A stretch of 64,000 nucleotides of DNA from Actinomucor elegans (GCA_026027325.1 JAMSLZ010000005.1:1178001-1242000); one strand, 5' to 3'; numbered from the stretch's first letter, positions 1 to 11,399 are shown. Numbers and translations are program-made. The notes: generated by a model not told the origin, from the sequence alone.

Positions 1-1167
1 CATTTTCCTCTTCTTCTTGTAAAGACGATGTGTCTGCTTTTGTAGTGGTAATCGGCGCTGGTACCTTGATCAAAAATATTGATTCGTTATATTCCTCCTT
101 TTGATACTTTTATGATTTTTTTTTTTTACCTTTGTATCCAATGGCAATGGCTTGGTGATGATTGGACAAATGTACTTTTTGGACTTTAGTGGGTTTGTTA
201 AGGTGGTGAATACCTCTGGATGATTCATCATAAATTCAAAGACCCTAATCCATGTATTACTTTCCTTAACCAATTCCAATTGTAACAGATCGTCAGGCTG
301 ATAGAGCAACGATGAGGATGAAATGTTGCTCGTCCGCTTATCCGTATACATCAATTGATGCTGTTTTTTCGTTCTCAAAGCGTTCCATAACATTTGGCGC
401 GCTCGTTTAAACAATTGCTGTCTGTTTAAGAGTACAGGTAGCGAAATATAGGAAGTGGCTGAAACACTATCTGGCATTAATTGAGATACACCATCAATGC
501 GAACACAAGTAGGAGCAAAAATAATAGCTAGAGCCTCAATGGACATTTGGTTTTTCTGCTGGTATTGTTGAACAGTGTGCGCCACTTCCATAAGAAATTG
601 TAATAGATGAAGATGTTCATGAGGTAACATTTTGCATACTTCTTTGAGTCTTCGTTTCAGCGTTTCTTTGGTGTACTTTTCCTCATCTAAACACGAAACA
701 AAATACAGGTTATATATACAACACACAAGCAGGTCATTTTTTTTTTATTACCGAACACGCTTAAAAACATGGATTGATAATGTCTCGGTATAACAGGTTC
801 AGGCAATTGCTGAAGATACCGTTTAAATAATCCGGCAAGAGAATGCGTGGACAAGGTAGAAGGGAATTTAATCAGAAAGGGGTTGCTTTGCTCTTCAAAT
901 TGCAATTGCAATTGATTTACGGCAGCAGTAGAACCGGATTTACGAAATATGCCTTCAGTATCTAAACCTGAAATAACAGTTTTTAGGGAATCATGATGCC
1001 CGAGAAAGAAAAAATAAATACATTCATAACGAACCTTTGTCTTGGATTTCTTGAAAGCATCGAGCAAGTATTCCGGGAATGGATAATCCCGAAGGTGTAG
1101 TATAATTGGAGCGTGCTAGTGCAGTAACAAGTGGTGAACCAAATAGAGGCGGTGAAGGTATCTTCAT
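1..1167 (-). CDS. RhoGAP-domain protein, 5' part (C-terminus off the left edge)
   Basis: GTPase-activating protein for Rho/Rac/Cdc42-type small GTPases. Proposed exons: 1167-1035, 967-752, 686-130 and 64-1 (partial); all phases agree and introns begin GT and end AG. After splicing, the motif GLDTEGIFRKSGS appears near residue 45; its arginine (about R53) is the catalytic arginine finger. The RhoGAP core follows, including LxxxFKRYLQQLPEPVIP and the LHLLQFLMEV...IFAPT block. The region after the domain is low in recognisable features. No SH3, PH or BAR domain is visible in the part present. The start is chosen at the ATG of MKIPSPPLFG. A pyrimidine tract ending in TAG just upstream (about 1178) could be a 3' splice site, so an upstream 5' exon is possible. 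Family call is certain; the specific orthologue is not. Confidence 0.88.
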
Positions 1168-1568
1168 TTGAAGGGAAGCTAAAGAAGAAAGAAAAGAAGA
1201 AAAAGTAAAGAAAAAAAAAGCGTTTATGGTTGCTGGGTAGTTCTGATCTGTTAACCCCTCTCGTTCTCTCACTCTCTCTCTCTCAGTGCTTCTTTCTGGT
1301 TGGACCTTTCTTTATATGGGTTTTGCTCCTTTTCGTGCTCAATTTTTATAATTATATATATAACGTCAGTTAGTTTGCTCGGAAATTATAGTTACTATTT
1401 GTCTTGTTTTTTAATATTAAGAATCCTTATTATGTTGGTTATTTTTACATTGAACAATGCATTAAATATAGAAAACGCGTCACGCTTTCAAGTTACGCGC
1501 GCGTCTGCTATTACTACTTTCTGCTCCTTTATGGGGATACACAATCCAAGTTTTGTTAAAGTCGAATA
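1168..1568. other. Divergent promoter region
   Basis: Contains a (CT)n tract at about 1257-1285 and the ACGCGT site noted separately. It separates the RhoGAP gene (-) from the RPA-like gene (+). No coding potential recognised. Confidence 0.5.
1475..1480 (+). promoter_or_regulatory. ACGCGT (MCB-like) site upstream of the RPA-like gene
   Basis: ACGCGTCA lies about 90 bp before the ATG at 1569 and is followed by a second GC-rich CGCGCG stretch at 1495-1502. In yeasts ACGCGT is the MBF/MCB element of G1/S DNA-replication genes, which would suit an RPA-like protein. ACGCGT also occurs in coding and intron positions in this window (for example in the 57.1-kb gene), so chance is a real alternative. 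Confidence 0.35.
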
Positions 1569-2045
1569 ATGACCATTTTAAAATATAAAATTCTTCAAGT
1601 CACTGGAAAGAATCTATTGTTTCGAAAATGCGGCAAATGTACAAGCATTTTGGTTTTTGCTGTAGACGATGGACAAGGCAAAAGTCTTTTTTATTGTAAT
1701 AAATGCAAAGAACTTGCCGAATCGTATAAAATCACTTACCAATTGGAATTCATTGCTTTGGATATCTGTAAAAATCTCGTTGAAACAGCTATTGCTTACA
1801 ATGAAGTGACTGAAAAGTTCATTGGATGTACAGCTAATGCATTTGCCGAGGTAATCATAATTTGAGTTTTTTTTTCCCAAAGTTCTCGGTATAACTCGGC
1901 CGTTCTCTAGTTTTTAGAGCAAGATCCTTTGCTCATTCGAAAATTAGAACAAGAATTAGTGGGCATGTACTGTACAGTAGAAGTTTTAAACAAAAAAACA
2001 AAAAATGCGCCGATGAATGAAAAAAAGGTAATGGCATTCAAGTAA
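1569..2045 (+). CDS. Small RPA1-like zinc-ribbon/OB-fold protein (138 aa)
   Basis: Exons 1569-1850 and 1911-2045, intron 1851-1910, total 138 aa. Two CxxC pairs (C21/C24 and C43/C46) flank a short hairpin, followed by YKITYQLEFIALD...AIAYNEVTEKFIGCTANAF. This order (CxxC, hairpin, YxCxxC, Y-x-Y-x-L strand, then an 'AE-x-hydrophobic-G' turn) is that of the C-terminal ssDNA-binding domain of replication protein A large subunit and relatives such as MEIOB and SHLD2. Here the domain stands almost alone, without the N-terminal OB folds of RPA1. It may be a dedicated ssDNA- or telomere-associated factor or a decayed RPA1 paralogue. An undetected 5' exon cannot be excluded. The fold is a firm guess; the role is inference. 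Confidence 0.7.
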
Positions 2046-3554
2046 AAAAAAAAAAAGTTTTGTTAAAAAAGTTGAATGACGTATAGAAAACTGACAAGAA
2101 ATGCAAGTCGCTTGTGCTGCAGTATCCAGGAAACGTAAAATTGATTGATATTCTTCAAAAACAAATCGTACATGATGACATTCAATATGATGCTTCTTTG
2201 ATTACTATTTAAAAATAAAGCTTTCTCATTTATACCCCCATTTCTACTCTTGAATGGTATTCCATGTTGTATATCGATGTATGTTAAGCAAAAGTCTAAT
2301 TCTGGTAGTACTAGTTTCGTGAATTTGCCATGTGTCCAAAGAGTCAAATGCTCCGAAAATGAACATCTAATGTCACATAATTCATACTTCCAGCATAATT
2401 TATAGGTTATGTTTCAACGAAATAAAGGTTCTAACATATGTAACGGCTCATTCTAAACATGAGGTATTGTCTGAAGTGATAAAACTGAGATTATTCAAGA
2501 GATCTACAAATATTACAACAACAAAAAAAATATCCCATGAATGATTAGTTTTAAGCACAATTTTTCTTAAAATATTTTTTTTTCATTATGAAGTGTAAAA
2601 ACACATGGTTTATTCACCATTTGGATACATTAGATTTAAGAGCATATACACTTATTTTTTTGTTGAGTTTTATTGTCTATAATAAAATACTCTAGTAATG
2701 GGTGTGTTTTTAAAGCATCCATGAAGCGGATTTTTATCATTAATAGTTTGGTCAGCTGAAGGATATATTAAATAATCTTTACTTTGTTCTGTGAGCCAAC
2801 TAAATATACACAATATGTGCTGAAACATTGTTTTTGCATTGATAATATATTGTAAAATGTAAAAAAAAGAAAAAAAAAAGTGAATCAAAGCTTTCACTAA
2901 AAAACCTACTTGGGTGAACCTCGTAATCGTAGTACTGTCTGTAAACACTCAAATTTTAACCTTCTTTTTGATTCACAAACGGAGATGGAATTCTAGTTCA
3001 TTGATGATGATGATATCGATGAAGAAAAGGATAAAAAATATGATTGAGTTTCAAAAGATAAATGATAAATGAACAATACTTGATCCAATGCCATTTTAAC
3101 GTAGTAAAAAAGATACAATAGATATAGGATGATTTAATATTAATATTAATTATGCATGGCATAGTGTAATGGTAAGGCAAAGTTGCCACTTAAAATACTG
3201 ACATATTGCAGACGTGTGTTTGGGCACTTGAGTTTGCCGACTACAGTAAGCACGTTTTTTTATATATATAGAACAAGGTATTAGATAAAATGACAAAGCA
3301 TATTATTGAACAAGTGAAACATTTGTTTATTTGAAAGCTATCATCATAAAATGTCTCTATTGTTGTCAAGAATGCCAGACAAAAATGTTCAAGCTTCCAA
3401 GGGATTACCTTACGAATTTTTCAAACCCATCTTTTTCATTTTCCGATATGTTATCATTGGCTGTCCTGTTTGCTCAGTGAAAATTTTTTTTTTTACAATT
3501 ATTTGGTTATGAAGAAAGGCGGAATTGAATTAATCCTTCTCTTTCTCTATCAAT
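2046..3554. other. Intergenic region, no gene recognised
   Basis: AT-rich, with one copy of the dispersed repeat (2431-2510) and a pol III A-box-like stretch near 3155 that does not form a tRNA. The last 200 bases are the pyrimidine-rich promoter of RPS19. Short open frames here have no recognisable content. Confidence 0.5.
2431..2510 (+). repeat. Dispersed ~90-bp repeat, copy 1
   Basis: Shares the head (taacggCTCATTCTaaacatga) and the tail (gagATCTACAaat) of the family described in the findings; the middle is diverged. Confidence 0.5.
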
Positions 3555-4481
3555 ATGGCTGGTATCACTGTTAAGGACGTCAACGCCCACTGTAAGTAAT
3601 CTCTCTCTCTCTTTAATACAGCACCCATTAGAGCGTTGGAAAAGAAAGAAACAAAGAGAAAGATGGAGGTTACATGCAGTACATCAACCAAAAAAAAAGA
3701 GGGGTTCATTGAACAGCCAACAAAAAAAAAATTTTTTTTTCTCGGCCATTTGGATACTCTGCTAACCCAGTAACGATCTTGCTCTTTCTTTTTCTACAAG
3801 TTGCTCGAGTATACCTGAATATTGTTGGGTTTTTTGGACGTGTTTCATTAGTAGACATGTAATGGAGCCAAAAAAAGGATACTTTGGGTGGCTTGGCTCG
3901 AGTGATTTTTTTTGGGTTTGCCTTTATATATACTAACATGCGCTTGTGGAAATCATAGCTTTCATCAAGGCCTATGCTGCCTATCTTAAGCGTACCGGTA
4001 AGCTCGAGGTTCCCAAGTGGGTTGATCTCGTCAAGACTGGTACCTTCAAGGAATTGGCTCCCTATGATCCCGATTGGTACTTCATCCGTGCTGGTAAGAA
4101 AGATATACACTTTTTTTTGTCGAGATCCATCGACTCATGTATTATATGCATATAGCTTCCGTTGCCCGTCACATCTACATCCGCAAGTCTGTTGGTGTTG
4201 GTGCTTTGAACAAGGTTCACGGTGGTACTATCAACCGTGGTTCTCGTCCTTCTCACCACGTTGATGCCTCTGGTTCCGTTAACCGTAAGGTTCTTCAATC
4301 TTTGGAAAAGATCGGTGTCCTCGAAAAGGATAAGAAGGGGTAAAGATACATTGATATGATGTTGGGCTTCGAACTAACTCCTTTTTTTTCTATTACTAGT
4401 GGTCGTAAGATTACTCAAGATGGTCAACGTGATTTGGATCGTATTGCCATGACCCTCGCTGAAGAATCTGATGAAGAGTAA
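3555..4481 (+). CDS. RPS19: 40S ribosomal protein S19 (eS19)
   Basis: Component of the small ribosomal subunit, needed for 18S rRNA maturation. Exons 3555-3591, 3959-4093, 4156-4339 and 4400-4481 give 145 aa, the usual length of eS19. Diagnostic stretches include [55 protein letters not shown] and the C-terminal [16 protein letters not shown]. Intron 1 splits the 12th codon region and is unusually long (367 nt) compared with the ~55-65 nt of the others. It carries a perfect TACTAAC branch site at 3931-3937. This layout (tiny first exon, long intron 1) is typical of ribosomal protein genes in many fungi. Confidence 0.98.
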
Positions 4482-4974
4482 AAAAAAAAAAGCTCTTTTT
4501 TTTGATATTAAAATTGCTTTTCTTTTAAAGCTTTTTTCACTATAAATCAACAATAAAACCATAAAAAAAAGTAATAATAACGGGTTGACATTTTGACAGA
4601 TTATTAAGGGATTATTTTGTTTCATTCTATTGACAGCGTATTTATTACTAATATAATACACAATTTTTTTTTCTTTTTGCTAGGTTTTTTGGGCTATTTA
4701 ATAAAGTATAGTAATAAAAATAATAATAATAAGTTTTTTGGGCTTTGGTATTATAGTAACTTGTAAAGAAAAGAAAAAAAAAATAATTTACACAAATGTT
4801 TTGTTTCTCTTGGTGTGTGTGTGTGTTTTACAGTAGTAGTAATAATTTGTGTGTGTGGGTGTGTCGCGTGATAAATAGAGAGAGAAAGAAAGAGAAATGC
4901 AATGCGGGTAATAAGAAGAAGTAAGAAAAGGGGAATCATTATTTTTTTTGGGTTATGCAAGTGTGTGTATAAAG
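4482..4974. other. Convergent 3' ends of RPS19 and the STE20-family kinase
   Basis: Non-coding. Holds AT-rich 3' UTR-like sequence and a (TG)n tract at about 4816-4862. Confidence 0.6.
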
Positions 4975-6719
4975 TTAGGCGACGGCATCAGGAAAGACTT
5001 CACGTACGAGTTGTGACAATTCCTTTTGCTTTGTGCATTCAAGTGTACCCTTTTTGATATCCCCATGAATTCTCTGTAAAATAAATAATAATGAGATACA
5101 TATATTTCACGCGTGATTTTAAATGTATGTATTTTTTTTTACCTTGAGTACAGCTTTGGCACCAGGACGGGTTAAACCGTTATGAGTCAACATCCAACGA
5201 ACCAGCTCGGTCATGCCTTTAGAGGGAATAGAGAAATGGAACTTTGGTGGATCACCATAAAGGATATCGGCGTAGATGTCTTGACTATTTTCGAGATAGT
5301 AAAGTGGTGGTACACGGTCCATCATTTCAATCATGGTAATAGCAAGTGACCAAATATCAACGTTCTCTTTATAAGGACTTTCAGAGACTACTTCAGGAGC
5401 CATCCACTATAAATAAATGAAAGATGTAAATAGATGCATTCAATACTTTTTAAATGATAATATATATTACCTTTGCTGTGCCCAACCGAGATGTATTAAC
5501 CTTATTGATAGGTGTAGCTAAACCAAAATCGGCTATAGAATATATCAGTACACAAGCGCAGGTTTTTTTTTTGTTTACATGTTTACCTAATTTAACTTGA
5601 CCGTTTCGACTCAAGAGGATATTCTCACACTTGATATCACGGTGCATGTAGTTCTTGGAGTGAAGATAGACAAGGCCTTCAAGACACTAAAAGAAAAAGA
5701 AAAGTTAGCAACAACAAAAAAAAGAGGAAAAAAAAAGTTTGTCATACCTCTTTGGCAATACGAACTGCATTTCCTTCGCTTAAACCGACGGTTGTGTTGT
5801 ACAATAGATTAAAGACGGAACAAGACATGAGCTCCATACACATCCAAAGATGGTCTTCCCATAAAGCGGCTTCTCTCAGTTGAATAAGATTAGGGTGGTT
5901 TAAACAACCCATGATACGTAATTCTCGTAAGATGTAAGCATGATGAGGTGTATCTTGATCTTCAATGTAGCATCGTTTAATAGCTACATGTGCTTTGGTA
6001 TGTTTTCTTACTGCGCGAACAACGGCACCATTGGCACTAGGGACAAGTTAGTAAGTTCGTCTATATATAGTCGTTTTGTCTTACCCACTGCCCACTTGGC
6101 GAAGTCCTTCAAATTGTTCTTTAGGGTTTAATTCCATAATTTTTGATCCGGGAAGGACTTTCCGAAGTTTAGCATCAAACTCAGCGTGCAATTTACGTTT
6201 TACTTTGACGATAGGTGGCGGTAAGGGTATGATGCTTGGGGATTTACCAACGGGAATCCAGCGCTGTAAGGTTTTTATTAGTACTCTTTTTTTTTATTAT
6301 TATTATTACTTGAAATAAAATAAAATAAAATAAAAACTAACCTTGGCTAGTTTCTCGTTTTCTATCGACCTTTTCTTTTGTGATTGCTGCTGTTGCTGTT
6401 GTGCGGATTGGTTTTGCTGATTATGATGTATGATTTTATTTTTGTTTTTTTCCCATGCTTCTTTAATAATGTCTGGTATCTCAAAGTTACCAGGTACGCG
6501 CCATGGTGCCTGATGAAAACGGTTACTTTTTTGCTGGGTTGCGGTATCCATGCCTACCTTTTTGTTATTGGTATTATTGGTATTCTTATTGGGCGGATTG
6601 TTTGTACTGTTCGTGCGTAGTTTACGTGGTTTTGTATCCATGATTTTATGTTGCGGTGAAGCTAATCGGGTCGCCGCTGAAGAGCTCGATATATCGAATA
6701 AAGTGGGCGAAGTACTCAT
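4975..6719 (-). CDS. STE20/PAK-family serine/threonine protein kinase (456 aa)
   Basis: Seven exons: 6719-6342, 6263-6085, 6036-5748, 5686-5587, 5532-5471, 5406-5143 and 5073-4975. The kinase domain fills the C-terminal two thirds: glycine loop VGSGANGAVV, catalytic lysine in [10 protein letters not shown], catalytic loop [15 protein letters not shown], activation segment SRLGTAKWMAPEVV, and the lobe motif [14 protein letters not shown]. The WMAPEVV plus SLAITMIEM pattern places it in the STE20 group (PAK/GCK), which acts upstream of MAPK cascades and in polarity. The N-terminal ~150 residues are Asn/Gln/Ser-rich (a Q7-type run) and contain a basic segment. I see no CRIB/PBD or PH domain, so control by Cdc42 is not evident. 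HRDIKCEN instead of the more usual HRDIKSDN of PAKs is a small deviation. Confidence 0.9.
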
Positions 6720-7256
6720 AATACTAAAAAGAAGAAGTCTTCTTTTTCAGCCTTTGTTACTTTTTTTTAGATTTAGTTTTTTTTTTTTTTTTTCTTTTTG
6801 GAGATGAATATAAAAAAAAAGAAAGAAAGAAAAACCAAATGGCAAAGAAAAAAAAAGATATGGAAAAGTGAAAGAAAGAGGAAAAAAAGACCCAGCACTT
6901 TCTGTTGATGTTTGTATATACTTGTGTGAGAGTGTGTGTGAACCAAGAAAACAGCTAAGGGGCCGAAGGGTTACAGAAAAGCCTCTTGTTTTTGCGCGTC
7001 AAGCTTGAATAGGCTACTCTAAACAATACAGTAACATTCAATATATATATATTATATATATTTATTGAATGATCGTCTTTATGATAGTATATGGGATGAT
7101 CAACTATATAAAACTTTGTTTGTTTCAATATACAGCTTGTTACACTAAAAAGACCTTCTATAACATGGACCAGCTTTTGGAACACAAGTCTCGGGTATCA
7201 CACTTTTAGTAAAACCTTTTGTTTTTTATGTGCTTCAAAATGCTTCCTTTTTATTA
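6720..7256. other. Kinase promoter and 3' region of the next gene
   Basis: The kinase upstream region has long purine/pyrimidine tracts (6775-6900). An AT-rich inverted repeat at 7036-7070 is listed separately. No gene recognised. Confidence 0.5.
7036..7070. repeat. AT-rich inverted repeat (hairpin-forming)
   Basis: CATTCAATATATATATA is followed by its near-complement ending in TATTGAATG. It lies between the 3' end of the 349-aa gene and the kinase promoter. It could be a terminator-like hairpin or simply expanded TA repeats. Confidence 0.4.
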
Positions 7257-8628
7257 TTATTCATAATACATTCGAGTATTATCAAACTTGGTGGAAGGTG
7301 GAGGCAAGAGGCCATTTGTTCTTTCAAACAAAAAATCAGTCAAAGGTCGACCGATGATAGTCTCGGTCGGAGGTGGAGCAGGATCATGCCGTTGTCGGGG
7401 AGAAGGAGGCAATCGATAAGACTGCATTGGTTGACTGGAATACCAATCACTGTTCATAGTGCCAGCATAATCAGATGTTTCTGCTTCTTTCTTGATATAT
7501 CTCTGTTGATTATAGCCTTTGTCTGCTGGTCTCTAAAAAAAGTTGTAACACAAAGTGTTACTTTAATTATTTAACCAAACAGTATAACTTACTCTTTGTT
7601 GTTCATGGGCCATATCCGTATAAATCATGTATGTAATGTATGCATGCATCGCGTTTCTTTTAATACGCGGATTTTGCTTCTATTTTTCTTATTATCAATG
7701 CTTTTTTTCCCTGTTCTTTTATCTTACCATGGACAAATATTGCGATGAAAATGCGTGTGTACCCTCCGATTGCGGCTTTGGTGGCTCATTCTATATATTC
7801 TAGGTGTCAATGCAAGTTATAAACAGCATAAACAGATGTCTTACGCCTTTCACTTTTAGTACTTCAACCTCTTCTTCCTCATCCTCTTCTTCTTCAAGAC
7901 GTCTTGATCGTTGCAACCAACTATCTTTTGTCATTGTTACTGAAGATCGATGGCGTCTCTCGCTATGGCGACGTCGTAATAACATTTGATTGGTGTTATT
8001 ACTACTATCACTACTGGTGGATTGATCACGATTAGAACCATATGTAAAAGATTTCCTTTTTGAGGAACCTATGGGATGATGTTTAGATAAAGACCTTTTT
8101 TTTGAGAAAAAAATGACTCTTTATTTTACCATGTCTGCCATATAATCGAATCTCTCTTCTTTCGTAATATCTGCCTTTGTATTTGCCTTCGTCATCAATC
8201 ACTGCTGCTGCTGCTGCCAATAGCATGATAGGGTCAGGTTGGCTTCTTTCTTGTTGCAAATGAAGATTAACATCCGTCTTTATTGGTAAACAAGCACCTA
8301 TCAAACAGATTTAGTATAATACAAGCTATTTTCAAAAGGCTACTTTACCTTTAATACTGCTACTGCGTCTTTTTTGTTTATGTTCTGTCACAGTTGAACC
8401 TGCTATAAACGTGTCAAATGATATCACATTATTTAGGCACTGTATCTTACCCAACATATGAATCGTTTTTGATGTATCCTGATTGGCCAAGTCGATAAGA
8501 ATACGACTAGCTTCTGCGTCCACCTTGTTTTGTAATTTGTTGTTACAATCTGGAAACTGAACAATGTCTTGGCTTTGTCTAGTAGAAGAAGAACGAGGCT
8601 GTATTTGCGTTGGGTATTCTTGTAACAT
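7257..8628 (-). CDS. Hypothetical Ser/charged protein (349 aa), seven exons
   Basis: Not recognised. Exons 8628-8451, 8402-8349, 8297-8130, 8068-7845, 7790-7728, 7679-7593 and 7532-7257 join in frame (1050 nt). Visible features: a helix-prone N-terminus (SRILIDLANQDTSKTIHML), an Ala run (AAAAA), a Ser/Asn-rich stretch, a basic segment (LLRRRHSERRHR) followed by a Glu/Asp block, a segment KQNPRIKRNAMHAYITYMIY that looks structured, and a Pro-rich C-terminus. The mixture of basic, acidic and low-complexity regions suggests a nuclear protein, but no domain is clear. Its start codon is 119 bp from the stop of the OLA1-type gene on the same strand, so the two share a very short intergenic space. 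Confidence 0.65.
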
Positions 8629-8747
8629 TTAGATTAAAAACAAAAAAAAACGAAGCAAGGTTTTATTAAAGAAAAAAGAAAGAGAATAAAATACAAAAAA
8701 GTGTGGGTTTTTTTTTCTTTTTTGGTTTGTGTAACCTATTATGTACA

Positions 8748-10370
8748 TTACTTCTTCTTGTTGGTCACTAATAAGTAGATCAATTAGTATCCTTTTTATA
8801 TCTATCATGTTATAAAAATCACTTGCCATTAAACTATTAAAATTGTCAGTTATAAAAGAATACATATATATGATATATTGCTGTTTTACCTTGAAATGAG
8901 CAATATCTCCATCTTCCATTACATAGTCTTTGCCCTTTTGAAGATATTTGCCTGCAGATTTCACTGCAGCTTCTGACCCTAGTTCCTTTAAATCATTCAT
9001 TTTCATGATATCTGCTGAAATGAAGCCTCTTTCGAAATCAGTGCTACGTGCATTTTCATGGGTAAGTTGTGCATTTAATCTCATTGAACTACGGTCACTT
9101 ACTGAATCACACCTGCTGCTTGAGGTGCTTTCGAGTTGTTCTGTTGTTGAATTGATTTTAGTATCTGTATCTATATATATATATCTATATATACTTACGC
9201 GCACTGTCCATGCTCTCACTTCTTGAGGTCCACATGTAAAATAATGAATCAGGTCCAATGCTTTATATCCAGCCAAGATAACCTTGGGCAACTGCGATTC
9301 CACCTTCAAACCCTTCAAATACTCCTCAGCTTCTTGTTGTGAAGCCATGTCTGCCAATTTGGATTCCAAAGACACACTCAAAGGTATCACTAGATCGCCC
9401 TTGTTGTTTTCATCCACCCACTGTTGAATCTGCGGTAAATAACGATACTTTCCTTCCACATACTCTTGTTCGCTGGTATTACACAAGTAAACCATGGGCT
9501 TGGCTGTCAATAGATGCAATCCATTAATCACATTGACCTCCAAAGCAGACCAATCTCCCTTTCTAACATCGCGTCCTTTGGCCATAAATTCAGCAACTGC
9601 TTCTACAGTCTTTAATTCATCTTTTCTCGATACAGCCAGTTTCTTGGCATCAGGAAACTTGGCCAATTTGGCTAATTCCATCAGCTGGCGCTCGAGCATC
9701 TCTTCATCCTTGATACGTAATTCATTCTGGATAATTTCTAAATCACGAATAGGATCAATGGTACTTTCAACATGTGTGATATCGTCGTTATCAAAAGCTC
9801 GAACAAGATGGTAAATAGCATCAACAGAGGCAACATTGGATAAAAAAGCGTTACCAAGACCTGCACCCTGAGATGCACCACGTACAAGACCTGCAATATC
9901 CACTACGGTCAACTATTAAAAAAAAAAAAAAAAGACTCAGCATGACATGAGAAACTCGTATAAAAGAAAAACCTACATGAGCAGGCGTAACCTTTTTCGA
10001 TTGATACGATTTTACAAGCCAATCGACACGATCGTCAGGTACTTCTACTCGAGCTTCAGAAGGATCAATCGTACAAAATGGGTAATTTTCAGCAGGAACA
10101 CTGCTGTTAGTCAATGCATTGAACAATGAAGACTTGCTATACAACACCATGTCAGTGCATTTTGCTACTCAATGTATGTGTGTTTAGATCTTACCCAATA
10201 TTGGGCAAGCCAACGACACCCATACGCAAGTTGTTGGAAGGTCGACCCAGAATAGCTTTCTCGGGTTCTTCTTTCTTGGTCGTTTTCTTCTTAGCATAAA
10301 CAGTGCTGCTGGTTGAAAAGCTGTGTCGACATGTCCATAATGAAGCTGCTCTTTTGCTAATGGTCAACAT
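8748..10370 (-). CDS. OLA1: Obg-like ATPase OLA1/YchF, probably mitochondrial form (422 aa)
   Basis: P-loop ATPase of the YchF subfamily, associated with ribosomes and stress responses. Exons 10370-10195, 10136-9977, 9912-9199, 9140-9103, 9043-8890, 8833-8827 and 8767-8748. Motifs: G1 GVVGLPNIGKSSLFNAL, G3 VVDIAGLVRGASQGAGLGN, and the non-canonical G4 NTSE that marks ATP rather than GTP preference. The TGS-like C-terminus contains KAPQAAGVIHTDFERGFI and ends FKFNVTNKKK. The last motif is only recovered by a 7-nt microexon. The N-terminus before G1 (MLTISKRAASLWTCRHSFST) is basic, Ser-rich and without acidic residues, like a mitochondrial presequence. An in-frame ATG at 10424 would add 18 residues; I prefer 10370 because the presequence begins there. 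Confidence 0.9.
8827..8833 (-). other. 7-nt microexon of OLA1, followed by a GC-AG intron
   Basis: TTTAATG sits after a TAG acceptor and before GCAAGT, the standard form of a GC donor. Introns on either side (8889-8834 and 8826-8768) are 56 and 59 nt, the normal size here, and the second holds a TACTAAT branch site. Including it gives FKFNVTNKKK-stop; skipping it breaks the frame. Confidence 0.7.
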
Positions 10371-11267
10371 AATGGAAGAGAGAAAAGCGAGTGAATGGGG
10401 TTTGAATTCATTTGACAGGGCCATTATTTTTTTTTTTTTTAAAAAAAAAAAAATCAGGTCCGTCATGATAGTTGTCAAAATAAGATCTTGTCACTGTCAG
10501 AATACCACTCATGACAACGCATACCAAATACCCATCAACGTAGATGCATTGTTTGTCACTATAGTGCAGCTATAAGCGTATCTTTATATTGAGGTAGACG
10601 GCGGTGGAAATCAACTCTTTTATTGGCCCATGACAATTGAGTACTACATAATCTAGCCAATAACTCGATATTTACATTGGTATTTTGTTTGCCGTATAAA
10701 GAGCAGTAGGGTCCTATTTAGCCAACTTAAAAGAGGGCATCAACGATAAAATGAAGAGAAACACCTTTTAATGTTGATATCCCGTCTTATATTTTTGATC
10801 TCCTTTTTTTTATGTCGCAATATTGCTGGAGCGCAAACAGGTTAAAGCATATTGCGTATGCTCTTTCAATCAACGAATTTATTTTGAGCAACAGGCAGAT
10901 TTATGATTTTTCAAGAAATACAACCATAATACAAGTATACAATATACGATAAAATTCAGAAGAAATACTGCCGCATATTTCCCAGTATATTGAACCTACT
11001 TGACCATAAGAAAGGTATTTTGAAAATGCCTTCTTTGTGCTTCCCAAAAAAAAAGGGGGGGGGGGGTAATGCTGTGAAAAATTCGGCTCAAAGTAAAACC
11101 TCCAGGAATTATCCGGAAGGTGGGGCCCCATTTAACATGATTTAAACTCAAATATCGCATCTGATGACTCACTAATACATGTTCAGAGAGCAGTGTTGCT
11201 TCTATTACAAATTGGACTCGTATACAAAAGATTATATTGCATCTTAAAGATGCACTGAACTAGATTT

Positions 11268-11342
11268 GATGATCTAAAGATCTTGCAACTCGCTTCAGTT
11301 TCATGTTGCATCCATTACTCATGTCCAGAATGAGCAGCTCCA
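11268..11342 (-). repeat. Dispersed ~90-bp repeat, copy 2
   Basis: On the minus strand it reads GGAGCTGCTCATTCTGGACAT... and ends with AAGATCTTTAGATCATC, matching head and tail of the family. Confidence 0.6.
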
Positions 11343-11399
11343 TATATATAATAAATAGTTTACAAGCAATCTATTATAATTTCCCCAATTAATGCCATA

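Noticed and set aside
3150..3235. Possible tRNA: GCATGGCATAGTGTAATGGTAAGG has an A-box-like D-arm.
   Set aside because: No GGTTCRANYCC B box, no consistent acceptor stem and no cloverleaf; at best a relic.
3592..3958. snoRNA hosted in the long RPS19 intron.
   Set aside because: No paired C (RTGATGA) and D (CTGA) boxes or H/ACA elements in suitable positions.
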